Source of the DNA: Pollenia angustigena
Lineage: Eukaryota; Arthropoda; Insecta; Diptera; Polleniidae
Reading direction: 5' to 3'
Assembly: GCA_930367215.1 (NCBI GenBank)
Contig: OV884057.1
Location: forward strand, 201,737,621-201,801,620
Length of the DNA: 64,000 nt
In this document: positions 1 to 10,569 of the stretch, piece by piece
Layout of the letters: each line of letters opens with the position of its first letter
Position numbering within the stretch: the first letter of the stretch is position 1
Program-made: the position numbers and the translations under genes
Notes under the pieces: model-generated
What the model was told of the DNA's origin: nothing
Databases searched by the model: none
The model's input: only the letters and a program-made list of their open reading frames with translations

Positions 1-478
1 AGAGGCCAAAAAGGTGTACATAAAAGCATGTTGCCAACCTCTTTAACTTAAAGCAACATGTTGCTAGCTGTTTATAAATACCTTTGTATGCATAAAACTG
101 TTCTTCTTAAATGTTAAATACATTACAACAAGTAAGAGGCCAAAAAGGTGTACATAAAAACATGTTGCCAACCTCTTTAACTTATAGCAACATGTTGCTA
201 GCTGTTTATAAATATCTTTATATACATAAAACTTTTCTTCTTTAATGTTAATCATATTACAACAACTAAGAGATAAAAAAGGTGCATATAAAAACATGTT
301 GTCAACCTCTTTAACTTAGGGCAACATGTTGCTAGCTGTGTATAAATATCTTTTTATACATAAAACTGTTCTTCTTTAATGTTTATCATATAACAACAAC
401 TAAAAGTAAAAAAATGGTATATAAAAACATGTTGCCAACGTATTTAACTTAAAGCAGTATGTTGCCAGTAGTTAAGCA
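1..478. repeat. 134-bp tandem repeat, about 3.5 copies
   Basis: Unit starts lie at about 1, 135, 269 and 403, so the period is 134 bp. Each unit opens with AGAGGCCAAAAAGGTGTA or a variant and contains the perfect 12-bp palindrome GCAACATGTTGC (53-64, 187-198, 321-332). The fourth copy is diverged and incomplete. The array runs off the left edge of the window, so its true length is unknown. The short open frame across 64-297 on the minus strand follows the repeat and shows no protein family features. Confidence 0.9.
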
Positions 479-1448
479 ACATGTTTATAATTAAGAAATA
501 TTATTTTTTTTTCAATTTTTACCACTTTTTTAAACAAACAATCATTTGTTAACATGTATTTCTTTAAAATTTTTTAAATAATACATTTAATTTCTTGTAA
601 TTATTACTTCATCTAATAATGACGGCATTTTATTTTGATATTTATTTTTTTTTTTTTTTTTAACCTATTTTCAGTTGAAATCGTTTTCAAAATTTTTCAC
701 TTTAAACCACATTTTACAAATAACTAATTTGAAAAATTAGCCAATAATAACAAAAGTAAAACAACAACAAAAATAATCTTAATAAGTAGATTTCTGTGCA
801 ATTGGGAAAAATAAGATTGAGAAAAATGCACAATAGTTTTGAAAAAAAAACAGCACACAAAACAAAGTAAACAGAAAAAAAGATTTGTTTTAATGATTTG
901 TTGGTTAAGTGGATGTCTCGGCGTTTACCAAGTTAAACGTGAGTGAAAATACTTTAATTATTTTGTAATTATTTAACACTTTTTTAAGCGTTTTTTTTTT
1001 TTTTCGTTTGTTTTGTGCGCTGCTTTTTGTTACTTTTCTTTTTTAAATCATTTTTGCAACAATAAAAAAATACAAGTTATATTTTGTCATTTTAATTTTC
1101 GGTAATGAGTTAAAAACAAAAACTATGAACAGCAAAAACAAACGAAATTAAAACTGAAATTATTTAAAAATTACTAACAAGTGAAATGAAAAAAGTGTGG
1201 CCAAGTGTAGAGAATTTTAAGGGGCCTTATAAACAATTGACATGTCATTTAGTCATTAGTAAAAAATTATATAAGTTTTGTAATTAAAATAGTCAAATTA
1301 TTTGAACAAAATGTTTGAAGCTTCCCTGAAATAATTGGTTTACTAAAAAAATAACTTTTGGAAAAAACAACAACAAAAATCTACGCTATATAATAAAAAA
1401 AAACACATTTTAAAACGACACCAAAAAAAAACTCAAAGTTTTTGATTA
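479..1448. other. AT-rich stretch without a recognisable gene
   Basis: Homopolymer A and T runs dominate, with only short open frames and no RNA gene. Nothing could be assigned here. Confidence 0.6.
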
Positions 1449-1450
1449 TA

Positions 1451-2302
1451 AAGGTTGATTTTGTAAGAGCTATAGGAAAGTTTAAAAAAAAAACACATAA
1501 AATTCAGAAAAATGCATGAAATCTTTATTTGAATCGATAGTACAGTCCATACAATTTAATGTTTGAAGATTATTTCATGCAAATGTTGACCGTGACTCCG
1601 CCTCAAATGGTCCATCCGCTTAGTCCAATTTTGGCATACTCTTTCCAACATTTCGGCCGGTATCTCATGAATAAATGCTTCAATGTTGTCTTCCAATGCG
1701 TCAATTGAAGCGGGCATGTGTGCATAGACATGAGCTTTAACATAGCCCCACAGAAAATAGTCTTAAATCGCACGACCTAGGCGGCCAATTGACCGGTCCC
1801 GAACGTGAAATAAAAACCACATGACATGCAAGTCAAGCTCTTGCATTTTGGACAAAAAAAAAAGTTGGATATCATCTCACGGTAGCGCTCACCATTCACA
1901 GCTACGTTACGATTCGCATCGTCTTTGAAGAAGTACGGTCCAATGATGCCAACAGTCCATAAACCGCACCAAACTGTGACTTTTTGTGGATGCATTGGTA
2001 GCTCTTGCAATGCATCTGGCTGATCTTCACTCCAAAATTGACAATTCTGCTTATTAACGTACCCATTGAGCCAAAAATGAGCTTCGTCGCTGAACACAAG
2101 AAGCGCGCGATGAACTTTGTTAACAGAGCACGCATTTTGATAATCAAATTCAATAATTTGCAAGCGTTGTTCGTTTGTAAGACGATTCATGGTTAAATTA
2201 TAGACCAAACTGAAGATGTTTGACAGTGAAACAAAACACGAAACGTGCGTCAGCTGTTTAAACCAGTGTTGCCAAAAAGTTAATAGCTAAAAAGTCACCG
2301 TT
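1451..2302 (-). mobile_element. Internally deleted mariner-like element with TA target duplication
   Basis: The ends are similar inverted repeats: AAGGTTGA on the left and TCACCGTT on the right, followed inwards by ATAGCT-type blocks. A TA dinucleotide lies directly outside each end (1449-1450 and 2303-2304), as expected for Tc1/mariner insertion. At about 850 bp the element is shorter than an autonomous mariner of roughly 1.3 kb, and the coding remnant inside explains the loss. A non-autonomous, fossil copy. Confidence 0.8.
1553..2190 (-). pseudogene. Mariner-family transposase remnant (two internal deletions)
   Basis: Read on the minus strand the frame begins MNRLTNEQRLQIIEF, typical of the N-terminal helix-turn-helix region of this mariner group. 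After HRALL it jumps straight to VFSDEAHFWLNGYVNKQN, the block holding the first catalytic Asp, so the DNA-binding linker and the start of the catalytic domain are gone. It continues through a WSEDQP block, VTVWCGLW and YFFKDD to the end of the open frame at 1777. Downstream, to about 1553, the C-terminal part is readable as DYFLWGYVKAHVY and a tail ending GQHLHEIIF. The section that should carry the second catalytic Asp (QQDGA-type) is missing or scrambled and a stop follows. The protein cannot be an active transposase. The family assignment rests on recalled motifs and is firm at superfamily level. Confidence 0.85.
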
Positions 2303-2304
2303 TA

Positions 2305-3629
2305 TTTGTTTAAGTGCATAAAATGACATTTGGATTTATTTTTGGCTTCGGGGTAGAAAAAAAAAATCGTAGAAATTTTTAATTTTGGTTTAAAAAAATC
2401 GTATTCTATGTTTTCATTAATTAAAAATGTGAAAATGCTTAGCAACATGTTGCTGATAATATAAGACTGTTATTATGTATAACGTTAATGAAAAGCAGGT
2501 CTAGTTAAAGTTTATAATAACTGTTAGAAACATATAATAATAAAAAAAACATGTTGCTAAATCAGTGATGGGCATTTTCTTAATTTCTTTGTTCTCCTAT
2601 TTAGGAAATAAAGTTTGGTTTGCGCAACGTTGACAAAAGTACGCTTTGAAAAATATCGCTCTATGATCACTTTAAACCAGAGTTTAGAAATTTTCGTGTA
2701 TGATTTGGAGCTCACACATTTTTAATATTTTTAACGAATGAGAAATCTGAAATTCATGAATAAGAAGATTAAAAAAATTTGGCTTTAATTCATTCATGTA
2801 TGAGATAATTTAGTTTTATAAATTTTAATAATTTTTCATACAGAAGTGAGAAAGAAGAACAAGAACAATGTTGCTGAAGGTTTCAAATAAATATTGTACA
2901 AAAAATATTAATGCATGGTTTAGATTTTTTCGAAGGTCCGCTTTAAAGCAAGATTTACAGAAATAAATCTAGTTTTAGGCTTTTTTGTTTTAAAACTACT
3001 TTGACCGCATTTAGATCTATGCAATTAACGCCGAGTTTTTTTTTTATTTTCTTTTAAAGTAGTTTCTACGAAACTCTTTTCACATTTACATTTACATTTT
3101 TTTCAACCCCGTTTTCTTCCCTACACCTCTTGCTAACAAACAAAAAGTTGCATGCGAAAGTTGCGGCAAGTTGCGGCGTTAATTGCATAATGTAAATATG
3201 GTCTCCATTTATTTTTTAATTTTAAAAAAGTCAGATTTGAGTTTATAGAAATTGTATTGGTGCAAATGTAAACCACTTCAATATTTCTCAAGAATCAACA
3301 CTTTCAAAAACTAATTTTAATTTAAAAATGTTCAAACAAACTTGTTGAAATATTTTTTTTAGCGACTAATTCCGAAAGTATAAACATCAAATGTGTACAT
3401 ATTTGCCCTAGTGATCTATTTAAGGTCTCTTTTTTTTGGTACATTTTTGAGAATAACAAAGCAATTGTACCAAAGAAAAAAAAGTTAGAGTCAAAATCAA
3501 GAAAACCGGAAATGTGCTCAAACTCATAATTAATTCGTCTCTACATACGATACCCAATTAAACATTTTAAATTCAAGCAGACTGCTCGAGTTAATTTTTA
3601 TATATGAGGAGTAAAGGCAAAGAATTTTT
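2305..3629. other. AT-rich stretch without a recognisable gene
   Basis: The GCAACATGTTGC palindrome of the window's left-end array recurs at 2442-2453, with a partial copy (ACATGTTGCT) near 2549. The mariner element therefore probably inserted within or beside sequence related to that array. No coding signal was found. Confidence 0.55.
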
Positions 3630-3770
3630 TACTGTATTGAAAGGTTTTGAAAAAAACAAATACTGTCTGGAGTGTCTTTCTTTAAAATCTTGTACCCTTG
3701 TTGTACGCAAATTTGTTTTTTGTTGTGTTGTTGATTTCCAAATACATTTATGCAGGCCTTTAGTATATAG
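3630..3770. repeat. Dispersed repeat, copy 1 (second copy 17488-17680)
   Basis: Shares 'TGTATTGAAAGGTTTTGAAA', 'ACTGTCTGGAGTGT', 'CTTGTACCCT' and 'ATCCAAATACATTTA'-type blocks in the same order with 17488-17680. The class is unknown. Confidence 0.6.
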
Positions 3771-4443
3771 ATATAAGTAAGAGTGCTATATTCGGGTATA
3801 ACGAATCTTATATACCCTTCACTATGGTGCGATAAGAACAGAAAGTTACTCCAATCTCGCCCACTTTTTGACGGATATTGATAACCTAAATGCTTGTACC
3901 TAATTTGGAAACTTTGACTCTAGCAGTTCTCCAGATATACAGAAATCTATAATGTCGTTGTACGGGAGGTGCCACACCCATTTCTCTAATCCCGCCCATT
4001 TTTTAGAGGGGTGGTGCATTGATAAGAAAGTAAATTAGATAATTTTTCTTTTTCCGTTCTTTAGTTATGAATAAATATATTTTGGGGCCCACTTCTCCAA
4101 TTTCTCAGATGTTGTGTATTAATAAAATGCTTTTACCAAATTTGGAACCCTGTCTCTTTCCGTTTTCCAGATATACAAAAAAAAAAAACAAAAAAAACAA
4201 GTCGTAGGTTTGGCTCAGCCATTTGTGCACCGATTAGGCTGAATTTTTATAGCATACAATTCCGGACCATGTATGACAGAAATATATCACATCTGGAGTC
4301 TTCGAAAGCCACGTTTTAACGGATACACGGACAGACAAACATCGTTAAATCAACATTTTATATGGTTTTCTTAAATTACAAACGGAATGACAAATTTACG
4401 CTTAATAAATGAATACCCTTTTCATCTGTGGTATACCCTTCAC
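3769..4443 (+). repeat. Dispersed 'GAGTGCTATATTCGG' repeat, copy A
   Basis: Begins AAGTAAGAGTGCTATATTCGG, continues CTTATATACCCTTCAC, then a middle block with 'AATCCCGCCCATTTTTT' and a 'GGACAGACAAACATCGTTAAA' type stretch, and ends with an ATACCCTT motif near 'CATCTGTGG'. The same ordered blocks recur at 8216-9310, 12757-14012, 18207-19262, 27617-27906, 27907-28744 and 61918-63416. No open frame is preserved, so it is probably a non-autonomous element. I do not assign a superfamily. Confidence 0.75.
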
Positions 4444-4732
4444 TTACAACCCTGCGGGAAATTTGTGTCAATTGGTCCAACAGACTGGTCCTGGGAGTTG
4501 TGAAAATAGAACAGATACAAAAAGAAAGTACTCATGACCAGTGAAAGGAGAACCAATCATGTAACTGGTTTATGAAGAACAAAAAGGTAGAAAAAGTAAT
4601 GAATTACAGTACAGTCTTCACCAGTTTTTGTGGTACTTTCTAAAATGTTGTTCTTAAATTTAGTTCTACGATTTGTTTCATTGAAATAATACTACATTGA
4701 CATTGTATTAAAATAATACTTCATTGTAGTTA

Positions 4733-5160
4733 CTACCCAATAAAAAATGGAGCTTCCAACGAAGCAGGTTTGTAAGGGAGAAACAAAAGGGTTTCGCTTA
4801 CCATTGCGCTTACGGAAGACATGAATTTTATATGGCGAGTTCCCACTTTGAAGCAATACATTTTTGACATATAAAGCGCATTATTCAGCGCATATAAAAA
4901 TTGTTATATGTAACGATCAACCTTACACACTGAATGTTTTGATACAGTTATTTTTTAGTTTTCTCCCTTACAAACCTGCTTCGTAGTAAGGAAATGCCGT
5001 AGCACTTGAAATGTTTTTTTTTTTATAAAAGTTGTTGAGAGTTCTTTCACTTACTTTACTGCATTTCTGTATGTCTTATTGCGTATCGCATAATTGTGCG
5101 CTTATTTTTTTAAATGTACCATTAGTGCTTCGCAAAATGATAAAATTTTTTATTGGGTAG
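4733..5160. mobile_element. Non-autonomous TIR element (CTACCCAATAAAAAAT ends)
   Basis: Perfect 16-bp terminal inverted repeat: CTACCCAATAAAAAAT at 4733-4748 and its complement at 5145-5160. A second inverted pair lies inside: GAAGCAGGTTTGTAAGGGAG near 4759 and its complement near 4960. The element is 428 bp and has no coding capacity. A target duplication could not be fixed with confidence. Confidence 0.8.
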
Positions 5161-5704
5161 CACTTAACATGTTTATTGAGAATATATGTGTGACTGGTCA
5201 AATGGTGTCAATTGACCCCCTCCAATGACAACCCCATGTAAAAGTGATAGGTCTTATTCATAGAAAGTGTTCAAACTAGAACCGGTCTCTACCACCAAAG
5301 ACCTATCACGGGACTAATTTGGTGTCAGTTCGCTTCCCTCTAGGGAAGTATCTAAAAAGGTGGAATATGAAGTAAATAATGTTGCGAAAATGATCTTTGG
5401 ACTAAAATATGCACAAAAATGCTGTAAAGGGTAAAATATGCCAACATATGTACTAACAAATCAATGATAAATCAATGACAAAATCTTGTTTTTGACTTAT
5501 AAAGCCGGACAAGGAAAAGCATGCAATTGCATGCCCTGGTCAAAACACCTTCAAAAATGAGCGAAATTTAAAATATTTCAATTTAAATAAATAAGTTCGC
5601 TCTTATTCCGTAACCACTTAAATTAAATTTCGGCTAAATAATCACTAACCATCCATTCCAAAGTTTTAAAAAAGTTTCAAACTTGACAAGAAACATTTTA
5701 AAAA
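5161..5704. other. Unassigned sequence
   Basis: Contains an inverted pair around 5250-5310 (GATAGGTCTT and AAGACCTATCAC) that may be a small degenerate fold-back. No gene was seen. Confidence 0.4.
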
Positions 5705-5714
5705 TTGAGTAGAG

Positions 5715-6500
5715 CAATTCTAAAGCTGGAGGTCCACACCACGCGTTACTCGCTTTTTCGCAGCAAACGCAGTTATCAAAAAAGTAGAATCTGTGTAGTT
5801 ATACGTAGTAAGTTACATGCACAAAAGCGTAGATGCCTTAAGGCGAAAAGTAGGTTTACTTTCTACTTTTGTAAGCGTCACAAGCAGCGTTCAAACAAAT
5901 CAGCTGATGTTGACAAATTAAATTTTATTTTTACAATAATTAGTATTGTGGTTATTTTGTTGAACTATTTATGGTTTTTAATCCAAATTTTTAATATTTT
6001 TAATTAGGCTTAAGTTCATGAAATTTAATTTTTATTAAATTATTTTTGTGAAGAAAGGAATTTTACAACATGAAAATTAATTAAAATTGTTATTGATAAT
6101 CTTTCATTCTTGACGTGGCTCGGGCTCGAACCCTGGCCGGCAGGTTACCATGACATGTTTCGATCGCAACCACTCGATCTCCTCAGATGGATTTGCCGTC
6201 TTACACACGCAGCCATCGACGACTGCTGACGTCACTAGTCAAACATCAATCCTTAAACCAAATTGTATTTTAACATTTGGTAGATCGAAATTTGCTTTCC
6301 TGAATGATTATCCATTTTAATTGATTTTACATGTTTTATTTTTACTTGTGCTGCTGCTGCGTAAAAAGCGTTGCATGTAACTTGAAACGTAGAACGTAAG
6401 TAAGTTTAGAAAAGCATGCACTGCGTGGAGGCGAAAACGCGTGGCATGGACCTCCAGCTTAAAGCTTCGTTCACGATAGGCAGCAACATTTTCACTGGTG
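5715..6500. repeat. Inverted-repeat pair enclosing a SINE-like copy
   Basis: The block AAAGCTGGAGGTCCACACC with a CACGCGTTACTCGC continuation (about 5722-5850) reappears in inverse orientation at about 6345-6470, where the complement reads AAGCTGGAGGTCCATGCC then ACGCGTTTTCGCC. Similarity is partial but runs through TAAGTTACATGCA in both arms. A third related block is at 18048-18085. Both arms hold short open frames (5705-6007 plus, 6317-6538 minus) that share KLEVH-TR, which simply reflects the inverted DNA. Confidence 0.65.
5935..6346 (-). repeat. tRNA-like SINE-type repeat, copy a
   Basis: On the minus strand the core reads GATCGAGTGGTTGCGATCG, resembling a tRNA D-arm with A-box, followed about 30 bases later by CAGGGTTCGAGCCC, matching the B-box and T-arm (GGTTCGANNCC). 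A roughly 200-bp AT-rich tail follows, containing ATTTATGGTTTTTAATCC (as read on the plus strand). The same order is found at 38315-38728 and 38797-39145, and a truncated tail at 25305-25506. It is not a functional tRNA: no acceptor stem or convincing anticodon arm is visible. Confidence 0.75.
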
Positions 6501-6539
6501 TTCATAATAGAGCAACAATTTTTTCCGCGACCACACACA

Positions 6540-8214
6540 TTTTAAATAAATAAACCCTTTGCAAATTTTGCCCGGAACAATATTACGTTTTTATTATTAT
6601 ATTTGTTGGAACATTTGGTTAAAAATTTCATTCAAAACTTAACATAATTATTTTAAACTTCAGAAACTTTTTTACACTTTTGTTTATAAAATGAAAGGAA
6701 AATATATTAAATACTTTGGGAAGAAATAAGATAGAAGAAAAAACGAAATTGTTGATCTGATTGTGAACAAAGCTTAAATCCAAATCAGATTTCTTAAACC
6801 AAGTTTTGCTTTAAACGAAGTTTAAAGAACTGAAAAATTGCTTCGAATAGAAAACTATAATCTTCATGCATTTTTGTTTTTTTTAATGATTTTTTCGTAA
6901 ACTTTGTAAATATTTCATTTAAACTAATATTTAAAAAAAAATTAATTGTTGGCTCTTTTTTCTATGTAAAAGGAAAAATAATTGTTTAATATTTACTTTT
7001 GTTTGTATGTAGATGTTCTCTCCAAAATTCTTTTATTTGGTTATGAATTCTAATGGAGGAAAAGGTTGATAATCCAGTTTTTAGTTGTTTAATTTCAAGC
7101 ACAGCAATATTTTTTTTTTTTTTTTTTTGATTTTTAAAGTAAATTATTTTTTCGATAAAAACAAAACAAAGACTCAAACACTTTATTTTTTTTTTTTTTT
7201 TTTTTTTGTTAAATGACCTCTTAAAGAAACAATTTCAATGTTTTTGTTAAAATTAAACCTTTTTTTCTTAAGATAATTTGTTAATTTTTTTTTTTTTTAA
7301 ATTTTAATTTTTTCAAATTAAGATCACTTTTCTTTTTATTCAATAGCAGCAAGAGATACAAATTTAGTAATTCTAAAGTCGAATTAAATTTGACTTTTCA
7401 CATTTTCACTTTTTTTCTTTAGATTGATTTTTATTTGGTAATTATTTTTCTTTTTTAATTACACAATTCTTGTTGCAAACTAAAACAAACATTTAAAAAG
7501 GAAATTCCTAAAATGAGTATTCTGGCGTAAAATTTATGTAAGTTTAACATAAAGAACTTTTTCAGATGTAAAACTAGAGTGTGGCTATAAAACAAAAAAT
7601 TTCAACCGAAACCGAAAATTTACATTATAAAAAATCTAAAAAAGGAATACGCGCTTACACACAATTGCATACGTTCAACTCTCGTAACGAACTGAAGTGT
7701 TTGATTTTATTTTTAATTTAAACTCGAACCAACAATTTGATCGTTCGTTCGTTAAGTTAATTCAGTATTTTCAACACCAACTAAACAAACACTCCCATAG
7801 AAACCCAAAATGCACACTCTATTTTACACTCATCACAGAGTACAAAAATAAAAACAGAAAAATATCTCCATCAGCAACCATAAAAAAAGAAGTTGTTAAT
7901 CAAGCAACAACAACTAAATGAATTGAGAAGTTCTTGTATTTAATAGAGTATTCAATGCTTTTTGTTTGGAAGTAGAGTACTTGTATTAAAAATTTAGTAT
8001 TTTTAATTATCAATTCATACGAAGATCAATAAAAATTACTAAAAGAGAGTCAGAACAAGAGAGGGAGAGTTATATTAAATTACAAACAGCGTTGCCACTT
8101 TAAAAAAAAATATTTAAAAATTGTACTGTTTTCAAATTCTGTGACGAATAAAGGCCAACAAATGTTTAACCCAAAGAAGAAGAAAAATAAAACAAAAATC
8201 CAGACGAAATTGTT
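6540..8214. other. AT-rich stretch without a recognisable gene
   Basis: Long T-runs around 7110-7300 and many A/T-only stretches. The small frames, including 7697-7921, show no domain or composition that suggests a real protein. Confidence 0.55.
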
Positions 8215-8215
8215 A

Positions 8216-9310
8216 AAAAACAAGTTAGAGTGCTATATTCGGCTGTGCCGAACCTGTGATACCCTCCACCGGCAGTTCGAATGTTTAAGGAGTAATATCT
8301 GCATGATGTTATTATTATCTTAAACTCTGCCGATTTGTTATTAATTATGGTTTTAGGCGACTAAACTGTTTTCCGGTAGTAGGCTTTATATGGGGCCTAG
8401 GGTAAATTATGGACCGATCATCACGAAATTTCACAGCGTCATTTCTAGTCCTTTAAAACTGTGACGTACCAATTTCTGTTATGCTAGCATTATTATGTAA
8501 TTATGGTTTTAGGTGTACTAAACTGTTTTCCGGGAGTAGGGTTTATATGGGGCCTTAGGTAAATTATTGACCGATCGTCACGAAATTTCACAGTGTCATT
8601 TATAGTCCTATTAAACTGTGACGAGCCAACATTTGTTATGATTGAATTATTTTTTACGGTTTTAGGCGTACTAAACTGTTTTCCGGTAGTAGGGTTTATA
8701 TGGGGCCTAAGGTAAATTATGGACCGATCGTCACGAAATTTCACAGTGTCATTTATAATCCTAAAAAACTGTGACGTACCAAATTTTGTCACGCTAGCAT
8801 TATTTTTTGCGGTTTTAAGCGTACTAAACTGTTTTCCGAAAGTAGTGTTTATATGGGGTAAATTATGGACGGATCTTCACGAAATTTAACAGCGTGATTT
8901 CCAGCCAAATAAAACAAATTTTTGCAAAATCTTATCTCATTCCGTGCCTTGTTCCAGCATTTATGTTATTTTTTGTAACAAAAGTATCAATTTTTTTAGG
9001 TGGTGGTTCCACATTTCGATTCATAGCTCTGGTCCTACTGAACCGATTTTGCTGGATTTCAATCCCAAACTGCTTAGGATAACTACAAGCAATTTGGCAC
9101 CAAGTTTGTTCATTTCTTTTGAGTTGTTCGAAAGTGAGCGTGTTTTCAACAGACGGACAGACAGACGGATATGGCTAAATCGACTTAGAATTACTCAAGG
9201 ACCCAGAATATATATACTTTATGGGGTCTGAGATGAATAATAAAAAAGTTTCACACGGAAAGACAAACTTAATATACCCTCTTCACAACTAATTGTGGTG
9301 GAGGGTATAA
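8216..9310 (+). repeat. Dispersed repeat copy B with internal tandem array
   Basis: Starts at AAGTTAGAGTGCTATATTCGG, with CTGTGCCGAA and ATACCCTCCACC just inside, and ends GGTGGAGGGTATAAAA, so ATACCCTCCACC acts as a short terminal inverted repeat. Between about 8345 and 8905 it carries 3.5 copies of a ~153-157-bp unit marked by GGTTTTAGGCGTACTAAACT and GACCGATCGTCACGAAATTT. The distal part holds the AGACGGACAGACAGACGGAT block and AAGGACCCAGAATATATATA. Copy C (12757-14012) is nearly collinear in inverse orientation with more units. Confidence 0.85.
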
Positions 9311-10569
9311 AAAAATACAAAAAATCAAGTCGAAATTATAAGAAAACAAATAACAACAACATTAAATAATAAAAAAAAATATAGCGAAAACCCGGATTTT
9401 TCAAACTTCAGTAGCCCGTTTCTGTATTTCTCACATCGTAAAACTTTTCTCATGAAACGTGTGAATTGCAACAAAAATAGTGTGAAATGAAACAAAAAAT
9501 GGTTTTTCTCACACAAGTGTTTCTGTATCTTTTTTTTTGCGAGAATTATCTGTCATTTAAATAATTTTCCAGCAATTATTGGAAGGATGCGAGAAAAAGT
9601 GTTTCTATAACAATATTTTGCGAAAAGTTTCTTTCAACAACTGTCAAAATAAGTCACATTTGAAATTGGTGGCGAGAAAAACAAAATGTTGATATTTTGA
9701 ATTTAAAATATGTTTATATACTATTTTTTTAAAATAAATAAAAAAAATAGAAGGAATATAAATGATGAATGCATAATTTATATGATGAAAATAAACAAAA
9801 AACAATTGTTATATTTTGTTATTTTAAATTTTTTTAGCCTTTTCTTGTTTTGGTTTTAATCAGTGCTGCCAGATAAATTTGTGTCAAAATCGTCAATTTC
9901 CTGAGAAAAAAATAAAAAAGATCGTCTTTTTTGTTTTAAAAATCGTGCAAATTAAAATCAATTTTAAACAAATTTGTTTCGACTTTTATTAAAAAATAAT
10001 CAAACAAAAACATAGTTAAAGTTCATGGGTATTTAATAATTTCATTAAATTTATATTTATTTTGTTAAGCTGGAGGAATATTTTTTAAAAAATTATTTAT
10101 TTTCTTTAATCCGATAAAAATTTAAAATTTAAAAATCAGCTTTGATAACAGTATTATAAATATTCTGGGTTTTTATGGAATTGATAGTGACAACGTTGTT
10201 TTATATTTATCTCGTAAGTAGTCCGAAATAGTATATTATTGAAATTTAACTTTATCGGTTTACAAATGGCTGAGATATAAATCTTTAATTTACCTATTCC
10301 TACAATCTTTTTATTTTTTACCTGAAAAATTTTTACAAATAGGTATCTAGTTGTGTATAGGTATCTATGGTAAATATATAAATATAATAAGCCAAGTCGG
10401 TCCATTACTTTCCCTCGAAATTTTGCTTTTGCCGATACATTTTTTAGGGAAGAGACAATTTTCACAATAGGGATAAATATAAAAATTTAACCCCTGTTTC
10501 TAAAGATATCTTTTTTTCTAATAAACAAGCATATAAAAATATTTACAATTATCTTATTTCGAAGACTAA

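Noticed and set aside
5705..6007. 100-residue basic protein
   Set aside because: Overlaps an inverted repeat arm and SINE tail, and its similarity to 6317-6538 is explained by the inverted DNA.
6120..6190. tRNA gene on the minus strand (TTCGAGCCC B-box)
   Set aside because: The D-arm and T-arm are tRNA-like, but no acceptor stem or proper anticodon arm pairs, and the same module repeats at three other places with the same tail, so it is a repeat.
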